From JBBQYD01 sp942493075 (lineage in GTDB: Bacteria; Verrucomicrobiota; Verrucomicrobiia; Limisphaerales; UBA8199): 64,000 nt of DNA. The position numbers were made by a program, and so were the translations under genes. The notes beneath the pieces were generated by a model. It saw only the letters and a program-made list of their open reading frames with translations, was not told where the DNA came from and searched no databases. Numbering within the stretch: the stretch's first letter is position 1; every line of letters begins with the position of its first letter. This document shows, one piece after another, positions 17,884 to 25,499 of this stretch. The stretch is from assembly GCA_942493075.1 (NCBI GenBank), contig OW818681.1, forward strand, positions 682,001 through 746,000, given 5' to 3'.

Positions 17884-18727
17884 GAGTAGCGTTCGGTTGA
17901 GGCTCTTTGCCGGGAGCGGGGCGGGGCACGGGAGCACGCAACTTCTTATATACCCAGGTCTCCAGAGGCCGCAGCGGACGGAGCCATTTGTAGAATGGTG
18001 AGTAGATCAGCCGGATTCGCACCACTGAAAGGAACATGGTGAGTGAGGTGCGAAACAGGGCGACTTTGGAACCGATTTTGTCCGTCCATTCGGTCGGTAC
18101 TTCTAAGATGCGGAATCCTGCTCTCTTTAGCGAATAGAGCAGGTTGATATCAAATGCCATGTCGGCAATGCGCAAGGTGGAGTGCACGCGCTCAACCGCC
18201 GCCCGGCGCATCACCTTTGCCCCGCACTGCGTATCCCGGATGTGCATTTGGAAGAACACTTCCACGATAAGATGGAACACCCGGCTGGCAAACTGCCGTT
18301 TGCTGGTTTGTTCCACATGCAAGATGGCCCCAGGCACCCAGCGCGAACCGATGACGCAATCGGCTTCATCGATTCGCTTTACCAAGTCATAGAACGCGTG
18401 CGGTGGGGTCGCTCCGTCCGCATCCACATAACCGATGACATCGGCGAGCGGTGCGAGTCTTAACCCTTCGATTAGCGCACCACCTTTGCCGATCGGATCA
18501 GAGAATTCGATCGCAGAAATGGCCGGGTAATCCGCCGCCACCCGCTTTACGACTCCCATTGTGTTATCGCGGCAACCGTTCAGCACAACCACTAGCTGGA
18601 ACGCGCCTTTATAATGAGTCTTGAAATACTCAGCATACATCCGCAATACGGGTTCGAGGCGTTTCTCCTCGTTATAGGCTGGTATCAGCAGCAGGAGCTT
18701 GTGAACAGTTGGAGCCGCGTTACTCAC
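17876..18727 (-). CDS. Glycosyltransferase family 2, dolichyl/polyprenyl-phosphate sugar synthase type
   Basis: 283 residues. The GT-A core shows LLLIPAYNEEKRLEPVL, VVVLNGCRDNT, the metal-binding IGYVDADGATPP, and CVIGSRWVPGA, which resembles dolichyl-phosphate glucose/mannose synthases. DTQCGAKVMRR is also characteristic. No strong C-terminal membrane segments, though LTMFLSVVRIRLIYSPFYKWL may attach it to the membrane. Likely makes a lipid-linked sugar donor. It begins 4 bp downstream of the response-regulator gene and probably shares its transcript. Confidence 0.83.
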   Translation of the reverse strand: MSNAAPTVHKLLLLIPAYNEEKRLEPVLRMYAEYFKTHYKGAFQLVVVLNGCRDNTMGVVKRVAADYPAISAIEFSDPIGKGGALIEGLRLAPLADVIGYVDADGATPPHAFYDLVKRIDEADCVIGSRWVPGAILHVEQTSKRQFASRVFHLIVEVFFQMHIRDTQCGAKVMRRAAVERVHSTLRIADMAFDINLLYSLKRAGFRILEVPTEWTDKIGSKVALFRTSLTMFLSVVRIRLIYSPFYKWLRPLRPLETWVYKKLRAPVPRPAPGKEPQPNATLT

Positions 18728-18731
18728 GCAA

Positions 18732-20210
18732 TTAGGTGATGTTCAATTCCCGGGTGATCGCGAACTTTTCAATTCGCTTGCGCAACGTAGCGCGAGTGAT
18801 GCCCAGCATGCGTGCCGCATGCACCTGATTCCCATTTGTTTCACGCAGAGCCAGTATAACCAGCTCCCGCTCCACAGAGGGAATCAATTTCGCTTTTGGA
18901 TCGCGCCGGAACCATTGAAACAAGGGTCGCACCAAAGCTTCGATGCTCTCAGTTGCAGGCGCTGGTGCACTGGTTGCAGAGGGCTCAGCGGTCAGTGCTG
19001 GGCCAGTTGCAGGTGCGGGCGCGAAAGCACTCAAAGCACTCTTCTCGACCACCTCAGGCGGCAAATCCCCTACGAGTATGGCTTCTCCTTTTGCCATCAC
19101 CATCGCGCGGCGGATGGCGTTCTCCAGTTCGCGCACATTGCCGGGCCATGAGAAATGCTCCAGGGCCTTCATAACCCCGGATGCAAGTGCCAATGGCCTC
19201 CGACCCTGTTCGCGACCGAGCTTCTTGAGAAAGTATTCGGCCAGCAGCGGAATGTCCTCCGGACGGTCACGCAATGGCGGTAGATGTATCCGCACCACGT
19301 TCAGACGGTAGAATAGATCTTCCCTGAACTGGCGGGCAGCCACTGCTTGCTCCAGCGGTTTGTTCGTGGCGGCAATCAGCCTTACGTCTGATTTGATCGT
19401 CTGGCTGCCACCCACACGTTCAAAGCTCCCGTTCTGCAGCACGCGCAGGATCTTGGTCTGCGTCGGCAGCGACATATCTCCGATTTCATCCAGAAAGAGA
19501 GTGCCTCGATTGCATTGCTCGAACTTGCCGATCCGCTGCATATTCGCGCCCGTGAACGCTCCGCGTTCATGCCCGAAGAGTTCGCTTTCAAGCAACTGCT
19601 CCGGGATCGCAGCACAGTTGATCGCCAGGAATGTTTGCTTGCTGCGCTGTGAATGGTGATAGATCGCGCGAGCGACAAGTTCCTTGCCAGTCCCGCTCTC
19701 CCCGGTGATCAATGCGGTGGCATCGGAAACCGCGAGCTGCCCGATCAGCTTGAAGACCTGTTGCATCGGCGCGCTTCGCCCCACGATTCCGACTTCCTGA
19801 TCCTCGGAATCGACCATCGGTGCGCAGGAAACCACCTGCTTCATGTCGCGCCCGGCTTTCAGAGCGGAATAGACCAGCTCCTTAAGTCTGGGAACATCGA
19901 ATGGTTTTAGCAGGTAGTCATAGGCACCGAGCTTCATCGCCTCGATGGCTGTCTGGGTAGTCCCATAGGCAGTCATCAGGATTATTAGCTGCTTTGGATC
20001 CGCCTGGCGCATCCGTCGCAGTGTTTCTAAACCGCTCACACCTCCCATGCGAATGTCCATGATCACCAAGTCTGGTTTCAGACGGGCGGCGACCTTCAGA
20101 CCTTCCTCCCCACTGGCGGCGGTCGTTACCTCCATATCCGGCGAATCAAAGATCCGCTGGAAGGAGTAACGGACATCTTCCTCATCATCAATTAACAACA
20201 ACTTGTTCAT
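18732..20210 (-). CDS. Sigma-54-dependent response regulator (NtrC family)
   Basis: 492 residues with three domains: a receiver (residues 1-120, phosphoacceptor D52 in DLVIMDIRM), a AAA+ ATPase with Walker A GESGTGKE and the sigma-54 contact loop GAFTGA, and a C-terminal Fis-type helix-turn-helix (NQVHAARMLGITRATLRKRIEKF). The ATG at 20210 starts exactly at the receiver fold; GGAGG ends only 1 bp before it, so initiation may be weak. A longer start at 20243 would add 11 residues. No histidine kinase is adjacent. It faces away from the hsp20 pair, whose upstream region holds a -24/-12-like element and a repeated motif. Confidence 0.93.
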   Translation of the reverse strand: MNKLLLIDDEEDVRYSFQRIFDSPDMEVTTAASGEEGLKVAARLKPDLVIMDIRMGGVSGLETLRRMRQADPKQLIILMTAYGTTQTAIEAMKLGAYDYLLKPFDVPRLKELVYSALKAGRDMKQVVSCAPMVDSEDQEVGIVGRSAPMQQVFKLIGQLAVSDATALITGESGTGKELVARAIYHHSQRSKQTFLAINCAAIPEQLLESELFGHERGAFTGANMQRIGKFEQCNRGTLFLDEIGDMSLPTQTKILRVLQNGSFERVGGSQTIKSDVRLIAATNKPLEQAVAARQFREDLFYRLNVVRIHLPPLRDRPEDIPLLAEYFLKKLGREQGRRPLALASGVMKALEHFSWPGNVRELENAIRRAMVMAKGEAILVGDLPPEVVEKSALSAFAPAPATGPALTAEPSATSAPAPATESIEALVRPLFQWFRRDPKAKLIPSVERELVILALRETNGNQVHAARMLGITRATLRKRIEKFAITRELNIT

Positions 20211-20347
20211 ACCTCCAGGTCTGGGGTGAACCTGTCGCGGCAACTGTAATCGATCCGAGCTTAAATGAAAGTATGAACCAGAATTGACGTTGGAAGCGAT
20301 TCGCTGAGGCTTCCTTAATGCCTCGGATGATGCGGGTTAAGAAGGGA

Positions 20348-20414
20348 CATAATGGCGCATAGTTCTTATGGGTTGGTCCGCGGTTTTAGGCTCAGAAAGA
20401 GCCATAGTGGCGCA
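20348..20414 (+). promoter_or_regulatory. Candidate activator-binding direct repeats upstream of hsp20
   Basis: Two near-identical 12-mers, CATAATGGCGCA (20348-20359) and CATAGTGGCGCA (20403-20414), start 55 bp apart (about five helical turns), some 75-140 bp upstream of the -24/-12-like element. The spacing suits upstream activating sites for an NtrC-type protein. A small hairpin (GGCTC/GAGCC, 20389-20403) lies between them. Inferred only. Confidence 0.35.
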
Positions 20415-20487
20415 CGTGGCGAGTTCATTAGTGGTGTTGAAACGTATAAGCCACTGTAAACCAATCCCTTAGTAAACACATGGTCTC

Positions 20488-20504
20488 TTGGCATACCTAA
20501 AGCT
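20488..20504 (+). promoter_or_regulatory. Candidate sigma-54 (-24/-12) promoter of the hsp20 pair
   Basis: TTGGCATACCTAAAGCT has the invariant GG-N10-GC spacing and a good TTGGCA upstream half; the -12 half is weaker (AAGCT instead of TTGCW). Transcription would start near 20516, about 48 bp before the first hsp20 start. The remainder of the roughly 350-bp intergenic stretch 20211-20563 holds the repeats listed separately and no gene. Confidence 0.45.
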
Positions 20505-20563
20505 ATAAGGAAAGAGCGAACGATAACAATAGAACTGAGATTTAGAACGAAAGGAAATTAAAT

Positions 20564-21034
20564 ATGAACAGCTTAACTCGATGGCAACGACCTCAACTAG
20601 CCGCTTGGCCGAGCTTCGGACGCCTCTTTGAACTGCGAGACGACTTGGATCGGCTGTTCGACGCGCCTCTGGCTGAACTGGCGCGCAACACGCAGTTGCT
20701 GGGCGGATGGGCCCCGGCACTCGACATGTATGAAGATAAGGATGCAGTCGTCGTGCGGGCTGAACTGCCTGGCATGAAAAAGGAAGAAATCGAAGTATCC
20801 CTGCATGATGGGGCTCTGACTCTATCCGGCGAGAGGAAATCCGAGCAACACCCGGAGGAAGGGGAGCCGTATCGATCCGAACGATTCTTCGGCCGATTTC
20901 AGAGGAGCGTCTCGCTGCCGACACAGGTCGCCGCGGATAAGGTGAAGGCGCAATACAAGGATGGCGTGTTGACCATCACTCTGCCGAAGGCGGAGGAAGC
21001 AAAACCGAAACATATCGACGTGAACGTGAGCTGA
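20564..21034 (+). CDS. Small heat-shock protein, Hsp20/alpha-crystallin family
   Basis: 156-residue ATP-independent holdase. Residues 1-45 form a variable N-terminal arm, followed by the alpha-crystallin beta-sandwich from WAPALDMYEDKDAVVVRAELPGM to about residue 150. The conserved G-V-L motif occurs as YKDGVLTITLPKAE near the C-terminus. The start has a good ribosome site (GAAAGGAAAT) upstream. First of two hsp20 genes in tandem. Confidence 0.93.
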   Translation: MNSLTRWQRPQLAAWPSFGRLFELRDDLDRLFDAPLAELARNTQLLGGWAPALDMYEDKDAVVVRAELPGMKKEEIEVSLHDGALTLSGERKSEQHPEEGEPYRSERFFGRFQRSVSLPTQVAADKVKAQYKDGVLTITLPKAEEAKPKHIDVNVS

Positions 21035-21041
21035 ACCAAAC

Positions 21042-21061
21042 GGGCCGGCGAACGCCGGCCC
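21042..21061 (+). other. Intercistronic hairpin between the two hsp20 genes
   Basis: GGGCCGGC and GCCGGCCC form a perfect 8-bp stem closing a GAAC tetraloop, ending 22 bp before the second start codon. There is no T-run, so it is unlikely to stop transcription. It may stabilise the upstream mRNA or adjust expression of the second gene. Confidence 0.55.
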
Positions 21062-21083
21062 ACAACCAAGGAGAAAATTTTAA

Positions 21084-21455
21084 ATGAAAGCGACTTTGCA
21101 AAACGAAATGAACACCGTGGCTGAGCGGCCAGTGGATTACATCACGCCTGGGGTAAATATCTATGAGACTCACGACGGGTATATGGTCGAGGCGGAAATG
21201 CCAGGAGTGAGCAAGCAAGGCCTTGAGATCACACTCGAAGGAAACGAACTAACAATTGTGGGACGTAGAAACGAGGAAACGATCCCGGGACAATTGCTGT
21301 TTCGCGAATCACGCCCGGCCGCCTATCGACGAGTCTTCGAGCTCGATCCCGCGATCGATACTTCGAAGATTCGCGCGGTCATGGACCAAGGGGTCCTCAA
21401 ACTGACTCTGCCGAAGACGGAGAATGTGAAGCCCCGTCGGATTCAGGTGGAATAA
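21084..21455 (+). CDS. Small heat-shock protein, Hsp20/alpha-crystallin family (second copy)
   Basis: 123 residues, shorter than its neighbour because the N-terminal arm is nearly absent. The alpha-crystallin domain runs from TPGVNIYETHDGYMVEAEMPGV to the C-terminal DQGVLKLTLPKTE. A ribosome site AAGGAG lies 10-11 bp before the ATG. Sequence divergence from the first copy suggests a paralogue with which it may co-assemble. Followed by a strong terminator. Confidence 0.93.
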   Translation: MKATLQNEMNTVAERPVDYITPGVNIYETHDGYMVEAEMPGVSKQGLEITLEGNELTIVGRRNEETIPGQLLFRESRPAAYRRVFELDPAIDTSKIRAVMDQGVLKLTLPKTENVKPRRIQVE

Positions 21456-21485
21456 ACGAAAGGAAAGGAATCATAGCTGACTCAT

Positions 21486-21515
21486 AAAACCCGCGGCCAC
21501 CGCCGCGGGTTTTTT
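21486..21515 (+). terminator. Rho-independent terminator after the hsp20 pair
   Basis: AAAACCCGCGG (21486-21496) pairs with CCGCGGGTTTT (21503-21513) around a 6-base loop and runs into a T tract. Perfect 11-bp stem. Confidence 0.9.
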
Positions 21516-21526
21516 AGTCTTGGTAG

Positions 21527-21831
21527 GGCGCTCTCGCTGTAGAGCGCCGTCTGAACCCGCAGGGTTCGTAGCAATTAGCCGGTGGTTGAGCGCGTTAGCG
21601 CGATACCACCGGCTCAGGCGCAGTTCCGTCAGCATCCTGAGAGGTATGCCAGCGCAAACCGGGTTTTGCATGATATGATGACCGTGACCAGCAATCTGCG
21701 ACCCCTCGCCGGGGTCGTGTCTGTTATGTTTCGTTACCAGGGGTGGCGCTCGTTCCTCGCGCAACCCCTGTCTAATCGCTCGCATTCCTTCGGAATGCCT
21801 GGATCGCGTGTCCGCGCTCGACTGAGCGCGG
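21527..21831. repeat. Non-coding array of perfect hairpins (interspersed-repeat or structured-RNA candidate)
   Basis: The gene-free stretch holds at least six perfect stems in 305 bp: GGCGCTCT/AGAGCGCC (21527-21548), GAACCC/GGGTTC (21553-21567), a 10-bp stem AGCCGGTGGT/ACCACCGGCT (21577-21614) with an inner GCGC stem, CGACCCC/GGGGTCG (21699-21717), CAGGGGT/ACCCCTG (21738-21770), GCATTCC/GGAATGC (21782-21798) and CCGCGCTC/GAGCGCGG (21812-21831). No reading frame here looks like a protein. The pattern recalls multi-hairpin intergenic repeats I associate with planctomycete and verrucomicrobial genomes; it could also be a degraded non-autonomous mobile element. Confidence 0.6.
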
Positions 21832-21884
21832 CTCCGTTGAAGCGGGATGGAACCGGCGGCCTCGGACGATGCCGCGCCACCACT

Positions 21885-22691
21885 TTAACTAAATGCGAAG
21901 GCGCCATAGCCTACCACACGGTCGCGGCCGCCTGCGGTGTCACCCGAGTTTCGCAGATCGAGCAGCGTGCCTTTCAGACTGTGACGCGAGGCGCTTTCCA
22001 GAAAACCTTTTATTGGCAATCGTCCGCAGGCTTGATGCTCGCCGATTAACTCCGGCTTCAGGTTCTCAATGGCGTCAGCAGTCGTCGTATCGAGTTTGCG
22101 TGCCGCTTGCCATGGCAGAAAATGACTCAGATCCGAGCTGATGATGAAACAGGTTTCGGCTCCACCCCAAAGTGAATCGAGAACCTGGGCGATCTCTTCG
22201 CCGTCAATCTGACCCGCCAGCAACGGAAGAATTTCGAACTCCTTTAACACTACCTGCAGGAACGGCAACTGCACTTCCAAACAATGTTCAGGCGCATGCG
22301 CCGCATCGGATTCTTTTACCACCGGGAACTTCCGCGCCTTCTCCAGCAACTCGCGGTTTACCTTCACGGTTCCCAAAGGGGTTTCAAAGGCTTCTGCTGT
22401 GGGCACCGCCATGCCGGGCACGAATACGTAATGTGCTGGCCCGATCAGCACCACCTTCCGGATCGTTTCTTTAAAGGGCAGAAGCTGCGCGTAGGCTGAC
22501 GCCGCGATTGGCCCGGAGTAAATCAAACCTGCATGCGGCGAGATCAGTGCTTTGGGAGCAGGGCCAGTGCCTTGCTCGGTTCCTGACAGCAAGTTCTCAA
22601 TCAAGTGTCGCAGTTCCGACGGATCGGCGGGATAGAACTTCCCAGCCACTGCTGCTCGCCGGACCGCACCTCTTTTGACGTTCAGTTTCAT
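21885..22691 (-). CDS. amrB: AmmeMemoRadiSam system protein B (MEMO1-like)
   Basis: 268 residues of the MEMO1/AmrB family, related to extradiol dioxygenases. Recognisable segments are VAGKFYPADPSELRHLIENLL, ALISPHAGLIYSGPIAASAY, VVLIGPAHYV, EHCLEVQLPFLQ and ISSDLSHFLPW, which carry the conserved His residues. It follows the radical SAM gene amrS after a 2-bp gap, the usual partner. The reaction of this system is not established. AmrA (AMMECR1 domain) is not found in the window, either fused or separate. Confidence 0.9.
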   Translation of the reverse strand: MKLNVKRGAVRRAAVAGKFYPADPSELRHLIENLLSGTEQGTGPAPKALISPHAGLIYSGPIAASAYAQLLPFKETIRKVVLIGPAHYVFVPGMAVPTAEAFETPLGTVKVNRELLEKARKFPVVKESDAAHAPEHCLEVQLPFLQVVLKEFEILPLLAGQIDGEEIAQVLDSLWGGAETCFIISSDLSHFLPWQAARKLDTTTADAIENLKPELIGEHQACGRLPIKGFLESASRHSLKGTLLDLRNSGDTAGGRDRVVGYGAFAFS

Positions 22692-22693
22692 AA

Positions 22694-23830
22694 CTAAACC
22701 CGCACCGCACGAGGCAGTCGGTCATGCCAGCTTCCATCCTTCGTTTGAGGCGGTTCAGTTGGCCATACGCCCGGGATCTTCTCACCGCAATCCGGACAGG
22801 TGCTTTGAGCCGTGATTCGATAATCGCGGAGAAGATAGCCGTGCCGCTCGATGAGTGTCGTTTGGCACTGCGGACATCGCGTGTTCTCCCAAGAGCCGAC
22901 CCGGTCGGGCGCGTTGCCGGCGTAAACAAATTTCAGCCCTGCCGATTTTCCGATCTGTGCCGCCCGCAACAATTGTTCAGGCGTTGTCCCGGAGCGCTCT
23001 CGCATCTTATAGTCTTGATGATAGGCCGTCACGTGCCACGGGATATTCGGATTCACGCTGGCGATGTAAGCAGTCAGATCCTGGAGCTCGGTTTCCGAGT
23101 CGTTGAATCCCGGCACCAAAAGCGTAACAATCTCCAGCCAGATCTTGCGCTCATGGACCATTCTGATCCCTTCGAGCACATTCTTCAGCACGCCTCCCAG
23201 TTCGCGATAGTTTTTGTCGTTAAAACTTTTTAGATCGATCTTGTAGGCCGTCAGGTAGGGCTGAAGATAATCCAACACTTCCGGGGTGGCATTGCCATTG
23301 GAGACGAAGGCGCAAGCAAGGCCGGCTGGTTTGGCGATTTCAAAGACGGCTTTAGCCCACTCTGCGGTGATCAAGGGTTCGTTATAGCTTGAGATAACCA
23401 AGCGTGCGCCACTGCGCAAAGCGGCTTCCACGAATTGGTGGGGCTCAATGCGGCGCGTGCCTGCGACCGCTGAAGGATCACGGAGCGCCTGGCTGGTCAC
23501 CCAATTCTGGCAATAGCCGCAATGAAAATCGCATCCGAGCATGCCGAACGTGAGCGCGTCCGAGCCGGGATAAACATGGAAGAACGGTTTCTTCTCTACG
23601 GGATCACACGCCAAACCGGCGACGTAACCATACGGCACTCGGAGTTGTCCGCCACGATTGAATCGCACCTTGCAGATGCCTCGTTTGTCGTCCGCGATCA
23701 AACAGCGATGACCGCACGCAAAACAGCGGAGCCGCCCGTTCTCTTCACGATACAGTTCTCCCGGGGCGGTCTGGAGTGCCAGCATTTCCGCCAGTTCAGA
23801 ATTAGGCTCTGTAGGTACGTTGGAGGACAT
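22694..23830 (-). CDS. amrS: AmmeMemoRadiSam system radical SAM enzyme
   Basis: 378 residues. The [4Fe-4S]/SAM-binding CxxxCxxC is GCDFHCGYC, preceded by an N-terminal cysteine region (CFACGHRC, GICKVR) typical of this PflA-like family. A C-terminal rubredoxin-like zinc segment has CPQC and CPDC pairs. The partial TIM barrel shows VISSYNEPLITAEW and CAFVSNGNATPEVLDYLQPYL. Pairs with amrB immediately downstream; both probably come from one transcript. Substrate unknown. Confidence 0.9.
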   Translation of the reverse strand: MSSNVPTEPNSELAEMLALQTAPGELYREENGRLRCFACGHRCLIADDKRGICKVRFNRGGQLRVPYGYVAGLACDPVEKKPFFHVYPGSDALTFGMLGCDFHCGYCQNWVTSQALRDPSAVAGTRRIEPHQFVEAALRSGARLVISSYNEPLITAEWAKAVFEIAKPAGLACAFVSNGNATPEVLDYLQPYLTAYKIDLKSFNDKNYRELGGVLKNVLEGIRMVHERKIWLEIVTLLVPGFNDSETELQDLTAYIASVNPNIPWHVTAYHQDYKMRERSGTTPEQLLRAAQIGKSAGLKFVYAGNAPDRVGSWENTRCPQCQTTLIERHGYLLRDYRITAQSTCPDCGEKIPGVWPTEPPQTKDGSWHDRLPRAVRV

Positions 23831-24027
23831 CTGGCTTTCTCAATCATCAGCGGGACCCTGCGCAGACTAAAGCAAAAATCGACCTGTGAAGGGGCCGTGT
23901 CAAAAGCGAAGTGAAGAATGAAATGCGCCTAATAGCGACTAAGACAGTAGAATATCATTAAATGGTCTTTCTCAGAATGTGTGGAAGACATTCGACAGTA
24001 ACGACTTACATAGAGTACATAACATAG

Positions 24028-24055
24028 TTGACATGCTTACCATTCTTGGTATTGT
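24028..24055 (+). promoter_or_regulatory. Candidate promoter with internal inverted repeat upstream of yezD-cysK
   Basis: TTGACA (24028-24033) and TATTGT (24050-24055) are spaced 16 bp apart, giving a start near 24062. Between and overlapping the -10 is a perfect dyad TACCA/TGGTA (24038-24051), placed where a repressor would block RNA polymerase. Assignment to a cysteine/sulfur regulator would be speculation. Confidence 0.45.
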
Positions 24056-24079
24056 TAAGACGTTGAAACGATCAGTTGT

Positions 24080-24280
24080 ATGAAACATTCAGACTTTCAC
24101 GGATCTGAGCCGACCTGGCTGGCTGCTGTTAAGACTCAGGTAGAGTCGCTGCGGTTTGGCACGGTACAGATCGTTGTGCACGACGCCCAAGTGGTGCAGA
24201 TCGAGAAAACCGAGAAGGTTCGTTTCCAGAAGCCCGACGGTGAGGCTTCAAACCAGAGAGTCAGTTCCAATCAATCCTAA
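24080..24280 (+). CDS. YezD-family small protein (DUF2292)
   Basis: 66 residues. The core VESLRFGTVQIVVHDAQVVQIEKTEKVRF is the whole conserved domain of the YezD/DUF2292 family, whose genes commonly lie beside sulfur-assimilation and cysteine genes. No biochemical role is established. It ends 17 bp before cysK and is likely cotranscribed with it. Confidence 0.85.
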   Translation: MKHSDFHGSEPTWLAAVKTQVESLRFGTVQIVVHDAQVVQIEKTEKVRFQKPDGEASNQRVSSNQS

Positions 24281-24297
24281 TAAGAAAGAGATACCTT

Positions 24298-25257
24298 ATG
24301 CCAATTTACCCTGATGTCATCAGCACGGTGGGACGCACACCCCTGATTAAGCTCAATCGGATAACAGCCGGCGCTCCAGCCACCATTGCGCTGAAAGCGG
24401 AGTTTTTCAATCCGCTAGGCAGCGTGAAAGATCGAATCGGCCATGCGATGATCGCGGCAGCCGAGCGTGACGGCCAACTTACTCCACAGACCACGATCAT
24501 CGAACCTACATCGGGCAATACCGGAATTGCGCTGGCCTTCGTTGCGGCTGCAAGAGGATACAAGCTGATACTGACAATGCCGGAAAGCATGAGTCTGGAG
24601 AGACGGACGCTGCTCGCGCTGCTTGGGGCGAAGCTGGTCTTGACTCCCGCTTCGGAGGGCATGAAGGGGGCCATCCGAAGAGCTGAAGAATTGAGCAAGG
24701 AAATTCCGGGCTCCTGGATACCGCAACAATTTAGCAACCCGGCGAATCCGGAGGCACACCGAAGAACGACGGCAGAGGAGCTTTGGAGTGATACGGAGGG
24801 CAAGGCTGACATCCTTGTTTCGGCGGTAGGCACTGGGGGAACAATCACCGGTGTTAGTGAGGTGTTCAAGCTGCGCCGGAAATCATTTCAGTCGATCGCA
24901 GTCGAGCCGAAGGACTCTCCGGTCATCAGCCAGACTCGCGCTGGGCAACCAGTGAAACCAGGTCCGCACAAGATCCAGGGAACAGGGGCAGGCTTTGTGC
25001 CCGCCAATCTCAACCTGCAGGTTCTTGACGATGTGATCACCGTCAGCAACGAGGATGCGATTGCCACGGCCCGGCGGTTGGCCCTGGAGGAAGGAATCCT
25101 GGCGGGAATATCGACTGGTGCAAATGTTTGGGCGGCGTTGCAGGCTGCAAATCGCCCGGAGAATAAAGGTAAACTCATCGTTACGATCGGCTGCAGCACA
25201 GGCGAGCGCTACCTCAGCACGCCGCTGGCCGATGAGGCACGCAGGACTCAACAGTGA
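24298..25257 (+). CDS. cysK: Cysteine synthase A (O-acetylserine sulfhydrylase)
   Basis: PLP enzyme that makes L-cysteine from O-acetylserine and sulfide. 319 residues. The PLP lysine is K44 in NPLGSVKDR, the substrate loop is EPTSGNTGIALA, and the phosphate-binding loop is VGTGGTITG. The C-terminal ILAGISTGANVWAAL also matches the family. The start is preceded by AAGAAAGAG. The upstream yezD gene supports a sulfur-metabolism unit. Confidence 0.94.
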   Translation: MPIYPDVISTVGRTPLIKLNRITAGAPATIALKAEFFNPLGSVKDRIGHAMIAAAERDGQLTPQTTIIEPTSGNTGIALAFVAAARGYKLILTMPESMSLERRTLLALLGAKLVLTPASEGMKGAIRRAEELSKEIPGSWIPQQFSNPANPEAHRRTTAEELWSDTEGKADILVSAVGTGGTITGVSEVFKLRRKSFQSIAVEPKDSPVISQTRAGQPVKPGPHKIQGTGAGFVPANLNLQVLDDVITVSNEDAIATARRLALEEGILAGISTGANVWAALQAANRPENKGKLIVTIGCSTGERYLSTPLADEARRTQQ

Positions 25258-25499
25258 TGCCTCTTGCTTGCTTGCTGAAAAAGGATTTCCAAATCCCGGG
25301 CCGGATGCGGCCTTGATACTAAAAACCACCGGAGCTTCTGTTCGACTTGAGCACGAGCTCCAATTAAGAACCAAGTATAAGCTACTAAGAATACTCAAGA
25401 ATACATGCCGCGATAGATCGCCTGGCGATCGATCGTTGGTTGAGCCCCGACCGGACAACTGGAGGAGGTGGACTATGCAACGAAAACCATTAGACTCCC

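Noticed and set aside
21582..22049. Plus-strand ORF of 155 codons through the hairpin array
   Set aside because: It crosses several perfect palindromes and continues into the antisense strand of amrB; no coding signature.
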